Positions 34,990 to 44,800 of a stretch of 64,000 nucleotides of DNA are shown piece by piece (positions within the stretch are counted from its first letter, which is position 1; each line of letters begins with the position of its first letter). The notes under the pieces are model-generated. The model was not told the origin of the DNA and searched no databases. It saw only the letters and a list, made by a program, of their open reading frames with translations. Position numbers and translations under genes: made by a program. This stretch comes from Virgibacillus halodenitrificans JCM 12304. Lineage in GTDB: Bacteria; Bacillota; Bacilli; Bacillales; Amphibacillaceae. Where the stretch lies: positions 29,875 through 93,874 of the forward strand of contig NZ_BAZS01000011.1 of the NCBI RefSeq assembly GCF_001310895.1. Reading direction: 5' to 3'.

Positions 34990-37202
34990 TGAGCACAGCA
35001 AATGGAGACAGATCAATTATATATTCTTCTCTCCTATATACCCTGGGTTTTCTTTTGTTTTTGGAATGGTTGTATCCCGTGGAAGATATTACGGATACGG
35101 GCAGTTTAACTATTTTTATCTTATACGCTTTATTTTGTTTTGCTATATCCATGATACAAATAAAGTGGTGGATTTCTTTTTTACTAAAAGGCATGGGCTT
35201 ATTTATTGTTGTAAATGCCTTATTTATAGAGGCGAAATTTTTAGGTGTGAAGTGGTTTTCCGTATTGTTTGGTGACTTATTTACTAATGTCGAAGCATTA
35301 TTTAGCCAGCAATTTTTTCAGTTTACTCCTTTATTTAGAAGTGTTCTCTTTTTGCTGTTAATTTGGTTAATGAGCTATCTTCTCTATTATTGGTTTGTAA
35401 TCATGAAACGGATATTTTTATTTATTTTACTGACATTTATTTATATAGCTGTATTAGATACATTTACTGTTTATGATGCTACACTTCCAATTATACGTAC
35501 ATTTATCTTAGGTTTTTTGGCATTGGGAATTGCTAATTTTATGAAAGAATTGAGAAAAGAAGCTATTCATTTCTCATGGCTGAAAAAAACTACAGTTTGG
35601 CTTGTTCCGTTAATTGTTATCGTATTTCTTTCGACTATTATCGGTTATGCCGCACCGAAATTTGAGTCTCAGTGGGCAGATCCGGTTCCTTTTATTAAAA
35701 GCAAAGCAGAAAATGCTGGCATGTCAGATAGAGGCAGTAGTATTCAAAAAGTAGGGTATGGGGAGGATGACTCCCGGCTGGGAGGGTCTTTTGTCCAGGA
35801 TTACACCCCTGTATTTCAAGCTGCTGTTACAGATGAGCATTATTGGCGGATTGAAACAAAGGATACCTATACAGGAAAAGGGTGGGAAGCATCAGATGGT
35901 CCTGATTACCAACAGATTGCTAACCAAGGGACGTCCTTTCGTTCTATGTTCGAGTTTGAAAACGTAGAGACGGAGAAAATGGAAGCAATGATTGAGTTCC
36001 AAGGAAATACGTCTATAAAGAAATTGATTTATCCGTATGGAACATCACAGGTTTTTGCCGCAGGTGTGGATTATTTTCTAGATCCATTTACTTCTTCTAT
36101 TGAACCAAGAATTGAAAACGAAGCTGTGGTTTTGGATAATTATACTATATCCTATGATAATCCTTCTTTTGCTATCAATGAATTGAGAAAAGCGGATCAA
36201 ACAACTAATGAGGACATAGAAAATCCGCAATACACCCAATTACCTGACACATTACCTGAGCGTGTTTACGACTTGGCAGAGGAAATTACAGCTTCTTATG
36301 ATAACCGCTATGATAAAGCAAAGGCAATAGAGCGATATTTCAGCACGAATGGTTTTGAATACCAAACAACAGATGTACCTGTTCCGAAAGCAAACCAGGA
36401 TTATGTAGATCAATTTTTATTTGATTCCAAGATGGGTTATTGTGATAACTACTCTACATCAATGGTTGTTATGCTGCGTTCGTTGGGAATACCAGCACGC
36501 TGGACGAAAGGTTTTACGAGCGGAGAGATGATCCAAGGTGAAGTAGGAGGAGCCAATGAAGAGACATTTGATATATATGAAGTAACAAATGCAAATGCAC
36601 ATTCCTGGGTGGAAGTTTATTTTCCGGAAAACGGATGGGTGCCTTTTGAACCAACACAGGGATTTTCGAATTTGGCAGACTTCCGTACAGAGATAAATAA
36701 TGATGTTGCGCAACAGGAAGAAGAGATGATGGAAACACCGGATAAGGAAGAAGATGAGGCACCTAAACCAGACGAATTGCCGAAGGATGTGGATGAAGAC
36801 TTAGCAAGTGCTTCTGACCAGTCATCATGGGATTTTTCTTGGCAAAGTATTACTATTCTCCTGCTTATCATCAGTCTTCTTGGCTATCTTATTTATAAGA
36901 CTCGTTTTCGTTGGAAGACACATTTCATTCTCATGAAGTTTAGAAAGCATCCGGACAGTAAAAATTATCAAGAGGCATATCACCACTTAATGAGGGTTTT
37001 AGAGCATAAAGGGTTAGGAAAGAAGACAGACGAAACGTTGAGAGAGTATGCGCGAAAGATTGATGTAAGATATACTACTGATGAAATGTGGAGGCTAACC
37101 TCTCAATTTGAAAATATCCTATATCATCAGCAGCAAAATAAATCTGTTCCATTAGAAGTAACACAATTATGGAAAAATTTAATCAAACGGATAATGGCTT
37201 GA
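34989..37202 (+). CDS. yebA: Membrane transglutaminase-like protein (TgpA family)
   Basis: The 737-aa protein begins with about seven membrane helices (to about residue 225), followed by an extracellular transglutaminase core (about 430-560) with the catalytic Cys in KMGYCDNYSTSMVVMLR, His in NAHSWVEVYFPENGW and a third residue near PFEPT. A Glu-rich linker, another membrane helix (about 622-640) and a cytoplasmic DUF4129-like tail follow. It completes the MoxR-DUF58-transglutaminase unit, thought to act at the cell envelope. No terminator is seen before the guaA leader. Confidence 0.9.
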   Translation: MSTANGDRSIIYSSLLYTLGFLLFLEWLYPVEDITDTGSLTIFILYALFCFAISMIQIKWWISFLLKGMGLFIVVNALFIEAKFLGVKWFSVLFGDLFTNVEALFSQQFFQFTPLFRSVLFLLLIWLMSYLLYYWFVIMKRIFLFILLTFIYIAVLDTFTVYDATLPIIRTFILGFLALGIANFMKELRKEAIHFSWLKKTTVWLVPLIVIVFLSTIIGYAAPKFESQWADPVPFIKSKAENAGMSDRGSSIQKVGYGEDDSRLGGSFVQDYTPVFQAAVTDEHYWRIETKDTYTGKGWEASDGPDYQQIANQGTSFRSMFEFENVETEKMEAMIEFQGNTSIKKLIYPYGTSQVFAAGVDYFLDPFTSSIEPRIENEAVVLDNYTISYDNPSFAINELRKADQTTNEDIENPQYTQLPDTLPERVYDLAEEITASYDNRYDKAKAIERYFSTNGFEYQTTDVPVPKANQDYVDQFLFDSKMGYCDNYSTSMVVMLRSLGIPARWTKGFTSGEMIQGEVGGANEETFDIYEVTNANAHSWVEVYFPENGWVPFEPTQGFSNLADFRTEINNDVAQQEEEMMETPDKEEDEAPKPDELPKDVDEDLASASDQSSWDFSWQSITILLLIISLLGYLIYKTRFRWKTHFILMKFRKHPDSKNYQEAYHHLMRVLEHKGLGKKTDETLREYARKIDVRYTTDEMWRLTSQFENILYHQQQNKSVPLEVTQLWKNLIKRIMA

Positions 37203-37276
37203 CCTGTTTGATGAAGGTTAGTAGAATAAGAACATACTTGAGCAAGCATGTTCATGCTAATATTGAAGTTATATAT

Positions 37277-37403
37277 GCCGTCGTATATCCTCGATAATAT
37301 GGATCGAAAGTTTCTACCGGGACACCGTAAATGTTCTGACTATGAAGGCAGATTTCTATAAAGGTTGTTATTTGTTTCATAGACCTGGATCTCTGCCTTT
37401 TTG
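37277..37403 (+). ncRNA. Guanine riboswitch upstream of guaA
   Basis: The aptamer (37277-37349) has the purine riboswitch core AATATGG, GTTTCTACCGGG and CCGTAAA; the 3' strand reads CTGACTATG, where C (not T) at the discriminator position indicates guanine rather than adenine. P1 pairs GCCGTCGTA with TATGAAGGC (one mismatch). AAGGCAGA (37345-37352) and TCTGCCTT (37392-37399) plus T run form the terminator; CTATGAA/TTCATAG can form a competing antiterminator. Guanine should switch guaA off. Confidence 0.9.
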
Positions 37404-37613
37404 TAGTTTTTTACTGCAAAAAGTTGGAGATCCATTTTTTATTTACGGATTGATCTGACCTATTGCTAATAAATGGGCATAATTAAAGTATACTAATTAC
37501 CAGCAAATTAAATGCTGCATACTCATTTTGATGCTGGGGCAGGTACGGTCTTTAAACGAGGGAACAACAGTATATGCTGATATATAATCGAGCTACAGAT
37601 AGGAGCGTAATAG

Positions 37614-39149
37614 ATGGAAAACAATGAAATGATTCTTGTATTGGATTTTGGTAGCCAATATAACCAATTGATCACAAGACGTATTAGAGAGCAAGGAGTA
37701 TACAGTGAGCTTCACTCACATAAGTTAACTGCTGAGGCAATCAAACGGATGAATCCGAAGGGGATTATCCTTTCAGGTGGCCCTCACAGTGTGTATGATG
37801 AAAACAGTTTCCGTTGCGATAAGGAAATCTTTGATTTAGATATTCCTATTTTGGGGATTTGTTATGGTATGCAGCTAATGGCATTGCATTTTGGCGGACA
37901 AGTTGAAAAAGCCAAAAATCGTGAATATGGTAAAGCGCTTATTGACCTAAACAATGAACCGACTTTATTTAAAGATACACCGAAAAAACAGACAGTGTGG
38001 ATGAGTCATGGGGATAAAGTAATGGCTGAGCCGGAGGATTTCCAAATTGATGCTACAAGCCCATCTACACCAATTGCAGCAATGAGTAATCCGGATAAGC
38101 AACTATATGGTGTGCAATACCATCCGGAAGTACGTCATTCTGAATATGGAAATGATCTTTTGAAGCATTTTGTTTATGATGTATGTAAATGTGATGGAGA
38201 TTGGACAATTGAGAACTTTATTGATATGGAAGTAGAAAAGATTCAACAGAAAGTCGGAGAGCGTAAAGTACTTTGTGCACTTAGTGGTGGAGTTGACTCT
38301 TCCGTTGTAGCTGCATTGATTCATAAAGCGATTGGAGATCAGCTAACTTGTATTTTTGTTGATCATGGTTTGTTGCGTAAAAACGAAGCAGACGATGTTA
38401 TGAAGGTTTTTGCAGATGATTTCCATATGAATATTATTAAAGTAGATGCAAAGGATCGCTTTTTATCTAAATTACAAGGTGTCGATGATCCAGAGAAGAA
38501 ACGTAAAATTATTGGAAATGAATTTATTTATGTTTTCGATGATGAGGCAGAGAAGCTGAAGGATATTGACTTCCTTGCACAAGGAACCCTTTATACAGAT
38601 ATTATCGAAAGTGGTACGGAAACTGCGCAAACAATTAAATCACATCACAATGTTGGTGGACTTCCGGAAAATATGCAATTTGAATTAATCGAGCCACTTA
38701 ACACACTTTTCAAAGATGAAGTACGTGAGCTTGGATCACAGCTTGGTATTCCAGATCACATTGTCTGGCGCCAGCCATTCCCGGGACCAGGCCTTGCTAT
38801 CCGTGTATTGGGTGAAGTAACCGAAGAAAAGCTAACAATCGTTCGTGAATCAGATGCCATCCTACGTGAAGAAATTGCTAAAGCAGGACTTGATCGTGAC
38901 ATCTGGCAATATTTTACTGTACTTCCTAATATCAAAAGTGTAGGAGTTATGGGTGATGCACGTACGTACGATTATACAATCGGTATTCGTGCTGTTACTT
39001 CTATTGATGGGATGACATCAGACTGGGCAAGAATCCCATGGGACGTTTTGGAGACAATCTCAACAAAAATCGTAAATGATGTCCAACACATCAACCGCGT
39101 AGTGTATGACATTACGTCTAAGCCACCAGCGACTATTGAGTGGGAATAA
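37614..39149 (+). CDS. guaA: GMP synthase (glutamine-hydrolysing)
   Basis: The 511-aa enzyme converts XMP to GMP with ATP and glutamine. It has an N-terminal class I glutamine amidotransferase domain (nucleophile Cys in GICYGMQL, His and Glu in QYHPEV), the ATP pyrophosphatase loop SGGVDSSV (about 223-230) and the C-terminal dimerisation domain ending KPPATIEWE. The SD is ATAGGAG. It is expressed from a leader with a guanine riboswitch, so its end product's base represses it. Confidence 0.97.
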   Translation: MENNEMILVLDFGSQYNQLITRRIREQGVYSELHSHKLTAEAIKRMNPKGIILSGGPHSVYDENSFRCDKEIFDLDIPILGICYGMQLMALHFGGQVEKAKNREYGKALIDLNNEPTLFKDTPKKQTVWMSHGDKVMAEPEDFQIDATSPSTPIAAMSNPDKQLYGVQYHPEVRHSEYGNDLLKHFVYDVCKCDGDWTIENFIDMEVEKIQQKVGERKVLCALSGGVDSSVVAALIHKAIGDQLTCIFVDHGLLRKNEADDVMKVFADDFHMNIIKVDAKDRFLSKLQGVDDPEKKRKIIGNEFIYVFDDEAEKLKDIDFLAQGTLYTDIIESGTETAQTIKSHHNVGGLPENMQFELIEPLNTLFKDEVRELGSQLGIPDHIVWRQPFPGPGLAIRVLGEVTEEKLTIVRESDAILREEIAKAGLDRDIWQYFTVLPNIKSVGVMGDARTYDYTIGIRAVTSIDGMTSDWARIPWDVLETISTKIVNDVQHINRVVYDITSKPPATIEWE

Positions 39150-39153
39150 CAAT

Positions 39154-39230
39154 TAAAATACGAACAACTACTAAAAAATATGAAAGTTTGTTCGTGTTTT
39201 ATTGACAATTTAATAGATGGATAGTAATAT
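39154..39230 (+). promoter_or_regulatory. PurR boxes and promoter of pbuG
   Basis: Inverted PurBox cores CGAAC (39161-39165) and GTTCG (39190-39194) are 24 bases apart. TTGACA (39202-39207) begins 7 bases after the second core, with a 17-base spacer to TAATAT (39225-39230). The same spacings occur before purE. The wider repeat (39154-39167 with 39188-39201) is also a 14-bp stem ending in TTTTA and may double as the guaA terminator. Confidence 0.75.
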
Positions 39231-39252
39231 TAACTTACATTCAATTAAATAT

Positions 39253-39426
39253 GCGTATAATTTAGGGGATATGGCCCAAAGTTTCTACCGGACTGCCGTA
39301 AATAGTCTGACTACGCTGAGGATGTAAGCTGATTTGGGGAATTGTAGTTTTTTCTGCAAACTCCTTTCATTCTATCCTCACGTAGTTAGACGGCACTCTT
39401 GGTCCATATGGGCAAGAGTGCTTTTT
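39253..39426 (+). ncRNA. Guanine riboswitch upstream of pbuG
   Basis: The aptamer (39253-39316) has P1 GCGTA/TACGC, GGATATGG, GTTTCTACCGGA, CCGTAAA and CTGACTACG with the guanine-specific C. CTACGCTGAGGAT can pair with ATCCTCACGTAG (about 39374-39385), an alternative structure using the P1 strand. The hairpin GCACTCTT/AAGAGTGC (39393-39421) with TTTTT is the terminator. Confidence 0.9.
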
Positions 39427-39469
39427 GTTTTCCATATACGCAGAATTGATACAGGAAGAGGGGAAAACA

Positions 39470-40804
39470 GTGAAGAAGTATTTTCGTTTTGAAGAGTTAG
39501 GTACAAATTACCGAACAGAATTTATGGCAGGGATGACTACTTTCCTGGCTATGGCATATATTCTATTTGTAAACCCGGCTACGTTAGCACTAGTTGGGGT
39601 GGAGGAATTACCTGAAGGAGTTACCCGAATTGACCAGGGTGCCGTGTTTGCTGCAACAGCAATTGCAGGTGCTGTCGGTTCATTATTCATGGGAGTTATT
39701 GCGAAATATCCAATCGGTTTGGCACCGGGGATGGGCTTAAATGCTTTCTTTGCTTATACCGTAGTTCTTGGTTACGGGATTCCATGGGAAACGGCTTTAT
39801 CAGGTGTATTAGCTTCTGGACTTATTTTTATTATTTTAACTTTAACAGGGCTTCGTGAAAAAATTATAAATGCTATTCCAGGTAACTTAAAGTTAGCTGT
39901 TGGAGCAGGAATTGGACTATTTATTGCGTTCCTTGGTTTTCAGAATGCCGGAATTATTATCGGCAATGATGCTACATTAGTTGGGATCGGAGATTTAACC
40001 TCACCAACTGTTTTACTAGCTATTTTTGGAATTATTATTTCTGTTATATTACTAACGCTTGGCATTAAAGGTGGTATCTTCTATGGGATGGTGCTTACTG
40101 CCGTTGCGGGGATGATTGTTGGATTAATTGATCCGCCAACAGGAATTAGCGGAATTGTAGGAGAGGTACCAAGCCTTGCACCTACGTTTGGTCAAGCATT
40201 CCTCCACTTTGGAGATATTTTTACTATTGAAATGCTGGTGGTTATTTTAACATTTCTATTTGTAGATTTCTTTGATACAGCTGGTACACTTGTTGCTGTT
40301 GCTACCCAAGCTGGATTAATGAAAGATAATAAGCTGCCACGTGCAGGAAAGGCGTTATTCGCTGATTCAGCAGCAACTGTCGTTGGTGCTACGGTAGGAA
40401 CTTCTACTACCACTTCTTATGTCGAGTCAACAGCTGGAGTTGGAGCAGGAGGGCGTTCAGGATTTACGGCAGTAGTTATTGCAGGATTCTTCCTCTTATC
40501 ACTGTTTTTCTCACCATTATTAAGTGTGGTAACAGCAGAGGTTACTGCTCCGGCATTAATTATTGTTGGTGTGTTAATGTCTTCTGCTTTAAAATCCATT
40601 GAGTGGGATGAATTTGAAATTGCGGTACCAGCATTTTTCACTATCATTACAATGCCGCTAACCTATAGTATAGCTACAGGTATTGCAATAGGCTTTATTT
40701 TCTACCCAATTACCATGCTATTAAAAGGCAGGGCAAAGGAAATTAATCCAGTTATGTATGTATTGTTTGTCATCTTCGTATTGTATTTTATCTTCTTAAG
40801 CTAA
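39470..40804 (+). CDS. pbuG: Hypoxanthine/guanine permease, NCS2/AzgA family
   Basis: GTG 39470 behind GGAAGAGGGG gives 444 aa starting MKKYFRFEELGTNYRTE, as in B. subtilis PbuG. It has about 13 membrane segments, TTFLAMAYILFVNP, GLAPGMGLNAFFAY and VDFFDTAGTLV motifs of the AzgA-type subgroup. It imports hypoxanthine and guanine by proton symport. Control by PurR boxes and a guanine riboswitch fits this role. Confidence 0.95.
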   Translation: MKKYFRFEELGTNYRTEFMAGMTTFLAMAYILFVNPATLALVGVEELPEGVTRIDQGAVFAATAIAGAVGSLFMGVIAKYPIGLAPGMGLNAFFAYTVVLGYGIPWETALSGVLASGLIFIILTLTGLREKIINAIPGNLKLAVGAGIGLFIAFLGFQNAGIIIGNDATLVGIGDLTSPTVLLAIFGIIISVILLTLGIKGGIFYGMVLTAVAGMIVGLIDPPTGISGIVGEVPSLAPTFGQAFLHFGDIFTIEMLVVILTFLFVDFFDTAGTLVAVATQAGLMKDNKLPRAGKALFADSAATVVGATVGTSTTTSYVESTAGVGAGGRSGFTAVVIAGFFLLSLFFSPLLSVVTAEVTAPALIIVGVLMSSALKSIEWDEFEIAVPAFFTIITMPLTYSIATGIAIGFIFYPITMLLKGRAKEINPVMYVLFVIFVLYFIFLS

Positions 40805-40830
40805 ATGTGCTTATGATGCTATACCTTATA

Positions 40831-40870
40831 AAAAAGGGAACTTTCTCTGAATGGAGAAGTTCCCTTTTTC
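40831..40870 (+). terminator. Terminator of pbuG
   Basis: AAAAAGGGAACTT (40831-40843) pairs with AAGTTCCCTTTTT (40857-40869). Confidence 0.9.
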
Positions 40871-40960
40871 AGTTCTAATATCTATGTTGGGTTACCCAAT
40901 GATTCGTAATATAGATAGATAAACTCTCAACTAACTTGGTGGGACTGTTAACGGCTCCAA

Positions 40961-41330
40961 ATCTCGCTACTGGAAAATATTACGCTTTCCGCGGGCGGCC
41001 TGCGAGCCTCCTCGAACTTCACTAACGTTCCGTTCTGTGGGGTCTCGCTAGTCTCGCTTTTCCCGCAGGACAAGGAAAGCTTCGTCAGCAAGACATCGCA
41101 CGAAGAAAATGTGTATTTTCATTTTCGAGGAGTCTCCATATTTTCCCTTCGCTAGTATGCGTTAGTAATATCGTGATGTTGATATATTTGGTAGGAAAAA
41201 GTAATTAATTAAACACTAAACTTAGATAAAAGCCTATACCAATTGATTGGAATGGAAGATGTCGCACTTGTACCCGGAGGTGTGAAAGCGTTCATCTGTA
41301 ATGGAAATCAATGGCGATAGAGAACCTTCT
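40961..41330 (-). repeat. Composite dispersed repeat, copy C (with 61-bp insertion)
   Basis: Module 1 is inverted relative to copies A and B (40961-41153; GCTTTCCGCGGGCGG, TTTTCCCGCAGGA, CATATTTTCCCTTCGCT). Module 2 follows (about 41238-41326; CCAATTGATTGGAATGG, GTACCCGGAGGTGTGAA, GGAAATCAATGG). About 61 bp (near 41071-41131) interrupts the block that reads CCCGCAGGAGTCT in copy D. The order is the exact reverse of copy B. No gene lies in 40871-41457. Confidence 0.75.
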
Positions 41331-41457
41331 TAGCATATTTAAGTAAATTTTAGTGATTATTCTTAGGAAGTTCCAGCCTTTACTCCACTCTTTTCCTCCT
41401 CCTGTGAATGTACGAGATAACTTCTGTAAGCCAAACATTTGCAATAGAACTTTTTCC

Positions 41458-42627
41458 TTACTGTGCTCGTTGGGCGTTAACTTTGTTGTAAGAAAAAATA
41501 TGATAGATGGATAAGGAGATCGTGCCTGCTAATGCCATAAATCCGAGTCCATAATAGAGCGTGTTTCCGCCAAATGAGTCCATTACAACACCGCCAACTA
41601 ACGAACCGACGATTCCTGATACGCCGAAAAAGGTAGCAAAGAAAACAAGATGTCCTGTTGACTGAAGCAAACGTGGAATTAGCCTTGTCACATAATCAAA
41701 GGCTGCTGTGTAGAAAATCCCAAATGTCAAACCATGCAGAAATTGTAACGCGATAATATATGCAGGATCAGTAGCCGCAGCATAGAAGAACCAACGGATG
41801 GTGTAGAGAATACCCGCGATAATAACAAATATCAGAGAATGATATTTTCTAAACCAGAAACCAGCTGTAGCGAATACCAGTGCCTCAGTTAGTACACCAA
41901 CAAACCAGGCAACACCAACCAATCCTTCGCTACCACCCAGCTGAGCAATGTAAAGTCCAATAAAGCTATCATTCGCTCTGTGTGAAATAGTAATGAAGAT
42001 CATACAAAATAAAAAGATGATAAAAGGTTTATTTTTTACCAAAACCATTACATCTTGAATGCGAATGGGATCTGATTCCACCTTGACGTCCGTAAGACGG
42101 AAGGTAACAAGAAAGGCGAGAAATCCGAAACACAGAAACGGAATGATCATATATTGAATACCAACTCTTGTCAGCACTTCGCCAATTACTAAAGAGGATA
42201 CGGCAAAACCAACAGATCCCCACATGCGAATAGTGCCGAATGATATCTTCATATCATCTGCACGACGTTGTGCAAGGCTGTCACCCAATGCACCGATTGG
42301 TGTAACAAAAAAGTAGAAAACAGCACCCATCAGTAATATTCCAACTAATGTTTCCATTTGGAAAAATATAACACTAAAAACTAAAAGGCCACAAATACAT
42401 AGTTGGATGATTCGTTTTACTGTTTTATATTTATCACTTAAATATCCCCAAAAAGGCTGCGCAAATATGGATGCCAATGGACCAATTGCTAGTACCCAGC
42501 CAATTTCCGTACCATTAAGCCCTTTGTATTTCAGATATAATGGCAGATAGCTAAGTATTATTGTATTGGTAGCATGAAAGCAAAAAAGAAGCATTTTCAA
42601 AGGTGTTAATGAATTGCTATTTGTCAA
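41458..42627 (-). CDS. MFS transporter, LacY/nucleoside-symporter-like
   Basis: The 389-aa protein has 12 membrane helices and the MFS loop motif GYLSDKYKTVKR after helix 2. The sequence (LKYKGLNGTEIGWVLAIGPLASIFAQPFWG, VTPIGALGDSLAQRR) fits the MFS_1-like subgroup that includes 3-phenylpropionate and nucleoside proton symporters. The start is TTG, 7 bases after GGGGAG. The substrate is unknown; position between pbuG and purE is not enough to claim a nucleoside. Confidence 0.85.
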   Translation of the reverse strand: MTNSNSLTPLKMLLFCFHATNTIILSYLPLYLKYKGLNGTEIGWVLAIGPLASIFAQPFWGYLSDKYKTVKRIIQLCICGLLVFSVIFFQMETLVGILLMGAVFYFFVTPIGALGDSLAQRRADDMKISFGTIRMWGSVGFAVSSLVIGEVLTRVGIQYMIIPFLCFGFLAFLVTFRLTDVKVESDPIRIQDVMVLVKNKPFIIFLFCMIFITISHRANDSFIGLYIAQLGGSEGLVGVAWFVGVLTEALVFATAGFWFRKYHSLIFVIIAGILYTIRWFFYAAATDPAYIIALQFLHGLTFGIFYTAAFDYVTRLIPRLLQSTGHLVFFATFFGVSGIVGSLVGGVVMDSFGGNTLYYGLGFMALAGTISLSIYHIFSYNKVNAQRAQ

Positions 42628-42701
42628 AGTCGTCTCCCCTATCTTTATATGTCTAAATCGTTATTATACTACTCTTTCAGTTGAAAACAACTCTTCATGA
42701 T

Positions 42702-42733
42702 AAAAAACTCCCAACAATGGTAGGGAGTTTTTT
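42702..42733 (-). terminator. Terminator of msrA
   Basis: AAAAAACTCCC (42702-42712) pairs with GGGAGTTTTTT (42723-42733), just after the minus-strand msrA stop. Confidence 0.85.
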
Positions 42734-42738
42734 ACAAA

Positions 42739-43266
42739 TCAATCTGCCCAGGTGAGCTTGATGAATTCATCTCTACCTGATTTTTCTCGATCTTCTTTAT
42801 ATTCATCTTCATTCTTTTTATAATAATCCTGATGATATTCTTCAGCAGGATAAAATCTCTCTGCTGGAAGTATTTGTGTAACAATCGGCTTGGAGAATTT
42901 GCCACTATTCTGTAACTGCTGTTTGGATCTTTCAGCAGCAGTTAATTGGTCTTCCGTATGATAAAAAATGGCTGTACGATAGGAATCGCCGCGATCATGG
43001 AACTGTCCGCCATCATCGGTTGGATCGATTTGTTGCCAATAGACTTCAAGAATCTTATCATAAGAAATGATTTCAGGATTATATGTAATTTCTACGGCCT
43101 CAAAATGTCCCGAATCTCCAGTTTTTACTTGCTCATATGTTGGGTTTTCTATATGCCCGCCCGTATACCCGGACACAACTTGCTCCACCCCGTCCCATTG
43201 ATCAAAAGGCTTAACCATACACCAGAAACATCCACCGGCAAAAGTTGCTTTTTTATATATAGTCAT
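42739..43266 (-). CDS. msrA: Peptide-methionine (S)-S-oxide reductase
   Basis: The 175-aa protein has the catalytic GGCFWC motif (about 11-16), SGYTGGHIENPTYEQV, FHDRGDSYRTAIFY and the C-terminal EEYHQDYYKKN block. MsrA reduces methionine S-sulfoxide in proteins using thioredoxin. The start is ATG with GAGGGAAA upstream. No msrB gene is fused or adjacent, and there is no C-terminal resolving cysteine in the last residues, unlike some MsrA types. Confidence 0.93.
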   Translation of the reverse strand: MTIYKKATFAGGCFWCMVKPFDQWDGVEQVVSGYTGGHIENPTYEQVKTGDSGHFEAVEITYNPEIISYDKILEVYWQQIDPTDDGGQFHDRGDSYRTAIFYHTEDQLTAAERSKQQLQNSGKFSKPIVTQILPAERFYPAEEYHQDYYKKNEDEYKEDREKSGRDEFIKLTWAD

Positions 43267-43320
43267 TTCTTTTCCCTCATTTTATAGTAGAATTAAGAAT
43301 TAAGGTAACTATATCATAAT

Positions 43321-44052
43321 TTGAAAGTTGGTGACACAGTGGAGGAACCGCATGTACATAAAATTTTTACAGGTAAAGTGAAGAGGATTGGCACAGAAAA
43401 TGCCAGTAATCCAATGGAAAGGCCTTGGGAAAGCGGGATGTTCAAGCAAGCAGTAGACGACAAGGTGTGGTTAACAAAAACAGGATTTACCGGTGATGAA
43501 GTTGCAGATACAAAGAATCACGGTGGCCCGGAAAAAGCTGTGTTCGCATATCCGATTAAGCACTATACGAGCTGGAAAGAAGAGTTGGACTTGGAGTCGA
43601 TTGACATGAGCGCTATGGGTGAAAATATGGCAGTTTTAGAAATGGATGAGTTTAGCGTTTGTATTGGAGACACTTATGAGCTTGGGGATGCTGTTATTCA
43701 AGTTTCACAGCCTAGACAGCCATGCTGGAAGCCAGCAAGACGGTTTGGGATCGTTGATCTTGCTTTACGTATTCAGAATAGTGGGCGAACGGGTTGGTAT
43801 TTCCGAGTAGTAAAAGAAGGCTATGTTACTCCCGGTACGGATCTGAAATTGATAGAACGTCCATATCCACAATGGTCCATTGCTGCATGTAATGAAGTTA
43901 TGCATATTTATAAAGATGATTTGCGAACCGCGGAGGAACTTGCCTCATGTGATCTTCTAGCAATAAATTGGAGAAAAACATTAAAAAAGAGATTAAGAGG
44001 ACAAAGTGCAAATGTTGCTAAACGGGTATTTGGACCAAATAAAGAAGCGTAA
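43321..44052 (+). CDS. MOSC domain protein (YiiM/YflK-like)
   Basis: The roughly 240-aa protein contains the MOSC core: DEVADTKNHGGPEKAVFAYP, AMGENMAV and the conserved Cys in SQPRQPCWKPARRFG, followed by a C-terminal 3-alpha segment. MOSC proteins bind a molybdenum cofactor sulfur or act in detoxification of N-hydroxylated bases. The start is uncertain: TTG 43321 has no SD, while GTG 43339 follows GGTGA and gives a more usual N-terminus. Confidence 0.85.
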   Translation: MKVGDTVEEPHVHKIFTGKVKRIGTENASNPMERPWESGMFKQAVDDKVWLTKTGFTGDEVADTKNHGGPEKAVFAYPIKHYTSWKEELDLESIDMSAMGENMAVLEMDEFSVCIGDTYELGDAVIQVSQPRQPCWKPARRFGIVDLALRIQNSGRTGWYFRVVKEGYVTPGTDLKLIERPYPQWSIAACNEVMHIYKDDLRTAEELASCDLLAINWRKTLKKRLRGQSANVAKRVFGPNKEA

Positions 44053-44058
44053 AGGAAG

Positions 44059-44099
44059 AAAGACACCATCTCGGACAGGAGTCCGTTCGGTGTCTTTTT
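44059..44099 (+). terminator. Terminator between convergent MOSC and hsp20 genes
   Basis: AAAGACACC (44059-44067) pairs with GGTGTCTTT (44089-44097), with inner CGGAC/GTCCG, followed by TTTTTC. Confidence 0.85.
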
Positions 44100-44134
44100 C
44101 TATTACTCAGAAAAAGTGGGTTGTGCTTTTGTTC

Positions 44135-44572
44135 TCAGTCTTCATCCAAGAGTTCGATATTAACTTTATTTTTGCGACTGGAATCTGAGATTAAGCGATG
44201 TAATTGAATGTAAATCAGTCCATTTCTATATGTTGCTCTCATTTTGTCTGCCCTCACTGGAAAGGGTAGAGTGACTTTTCTCTCAAAAACTCCTTGAAGG
44301 ATCTCCTCTTTAACGACTGTGATGCCCGAGATGGGTTCAATATCTATTGTTCCTTTCAGCTCCAAAGTAGAATAATCAACGAAAATATCTACCTTATGGA
44401 GATCCTCTAGACCAGGTATACTCACTACACAGAAGATTTCATGGTCTGTCTTATATACATTTACGTGGGGAATTGTTGGTTTAATAATTCCTTCAAATTC
44501 ATTCCAAAATTGATCACCAAAAAAGTGATCCATATTTTTCTTCCAATCTCCCATTTGCTGAAACGGATCCAA
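44135..44572 (-). CDS. Hsp20/alpha-crystallin family small heat-shock-like protein
   Basis: The 145-aa protein has an alpha-crystallin-like domain (about 47-135) with HVNVYKTDHEIFCVVSIPGLE, VVKEEILQGVFERKVTLPFPV and YRNGLIYIQL (in place of the usual GVL motif). It may act as an ATP-independent holdase or be a spore-associated relative. The start is TTG 44572 behind AAGGAGGGG with ideal spacing. The C-terminal IXI anchor is not obvious, which suggests a divergent member. Confidence 0.8.
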   Translation of the reverse strand: MDPFQQMGDWKKNMDHFFGDQFWNEFEGIIKPTIPHVNVYKTDHEIFCVVSIPGLEDLHKVDIFVDYSTLELKGTIDIEPISGITVVKEEILQGVFERKVTLPFPVRADKMRATYRNGLIYIQLHRLISDSSRKNKVNIELLDED

Positions 44573-44800
44573 AGAGATCCCCTCCTTATATTGTTATTTT
44601 GTATTAACATATGCCCAAACTGGGCGGAGGGTGTCAGATTTAAATAAGCTAAGATATGTAACAATCAGTGGTTTCTTTTTGTGAATGACGTAAAGTGTAT
44701 ACCATGCTAGAGAATAATCCCAGCTCATAACAAATAAATCATTTTCATATAAATAAAAAATAATGTATTCTAATAAGATAGAGGCTTGGGAGGTTTTATT

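Noticed and set aside
39154..39204. Reading the guaA-pbuG inverted repeat purely as a terminator
   Set aside because: Its arms match PurBox cores with the same 24-base and 7-base spacings as at purE, so a PurR operator explains it better, though both may apply.
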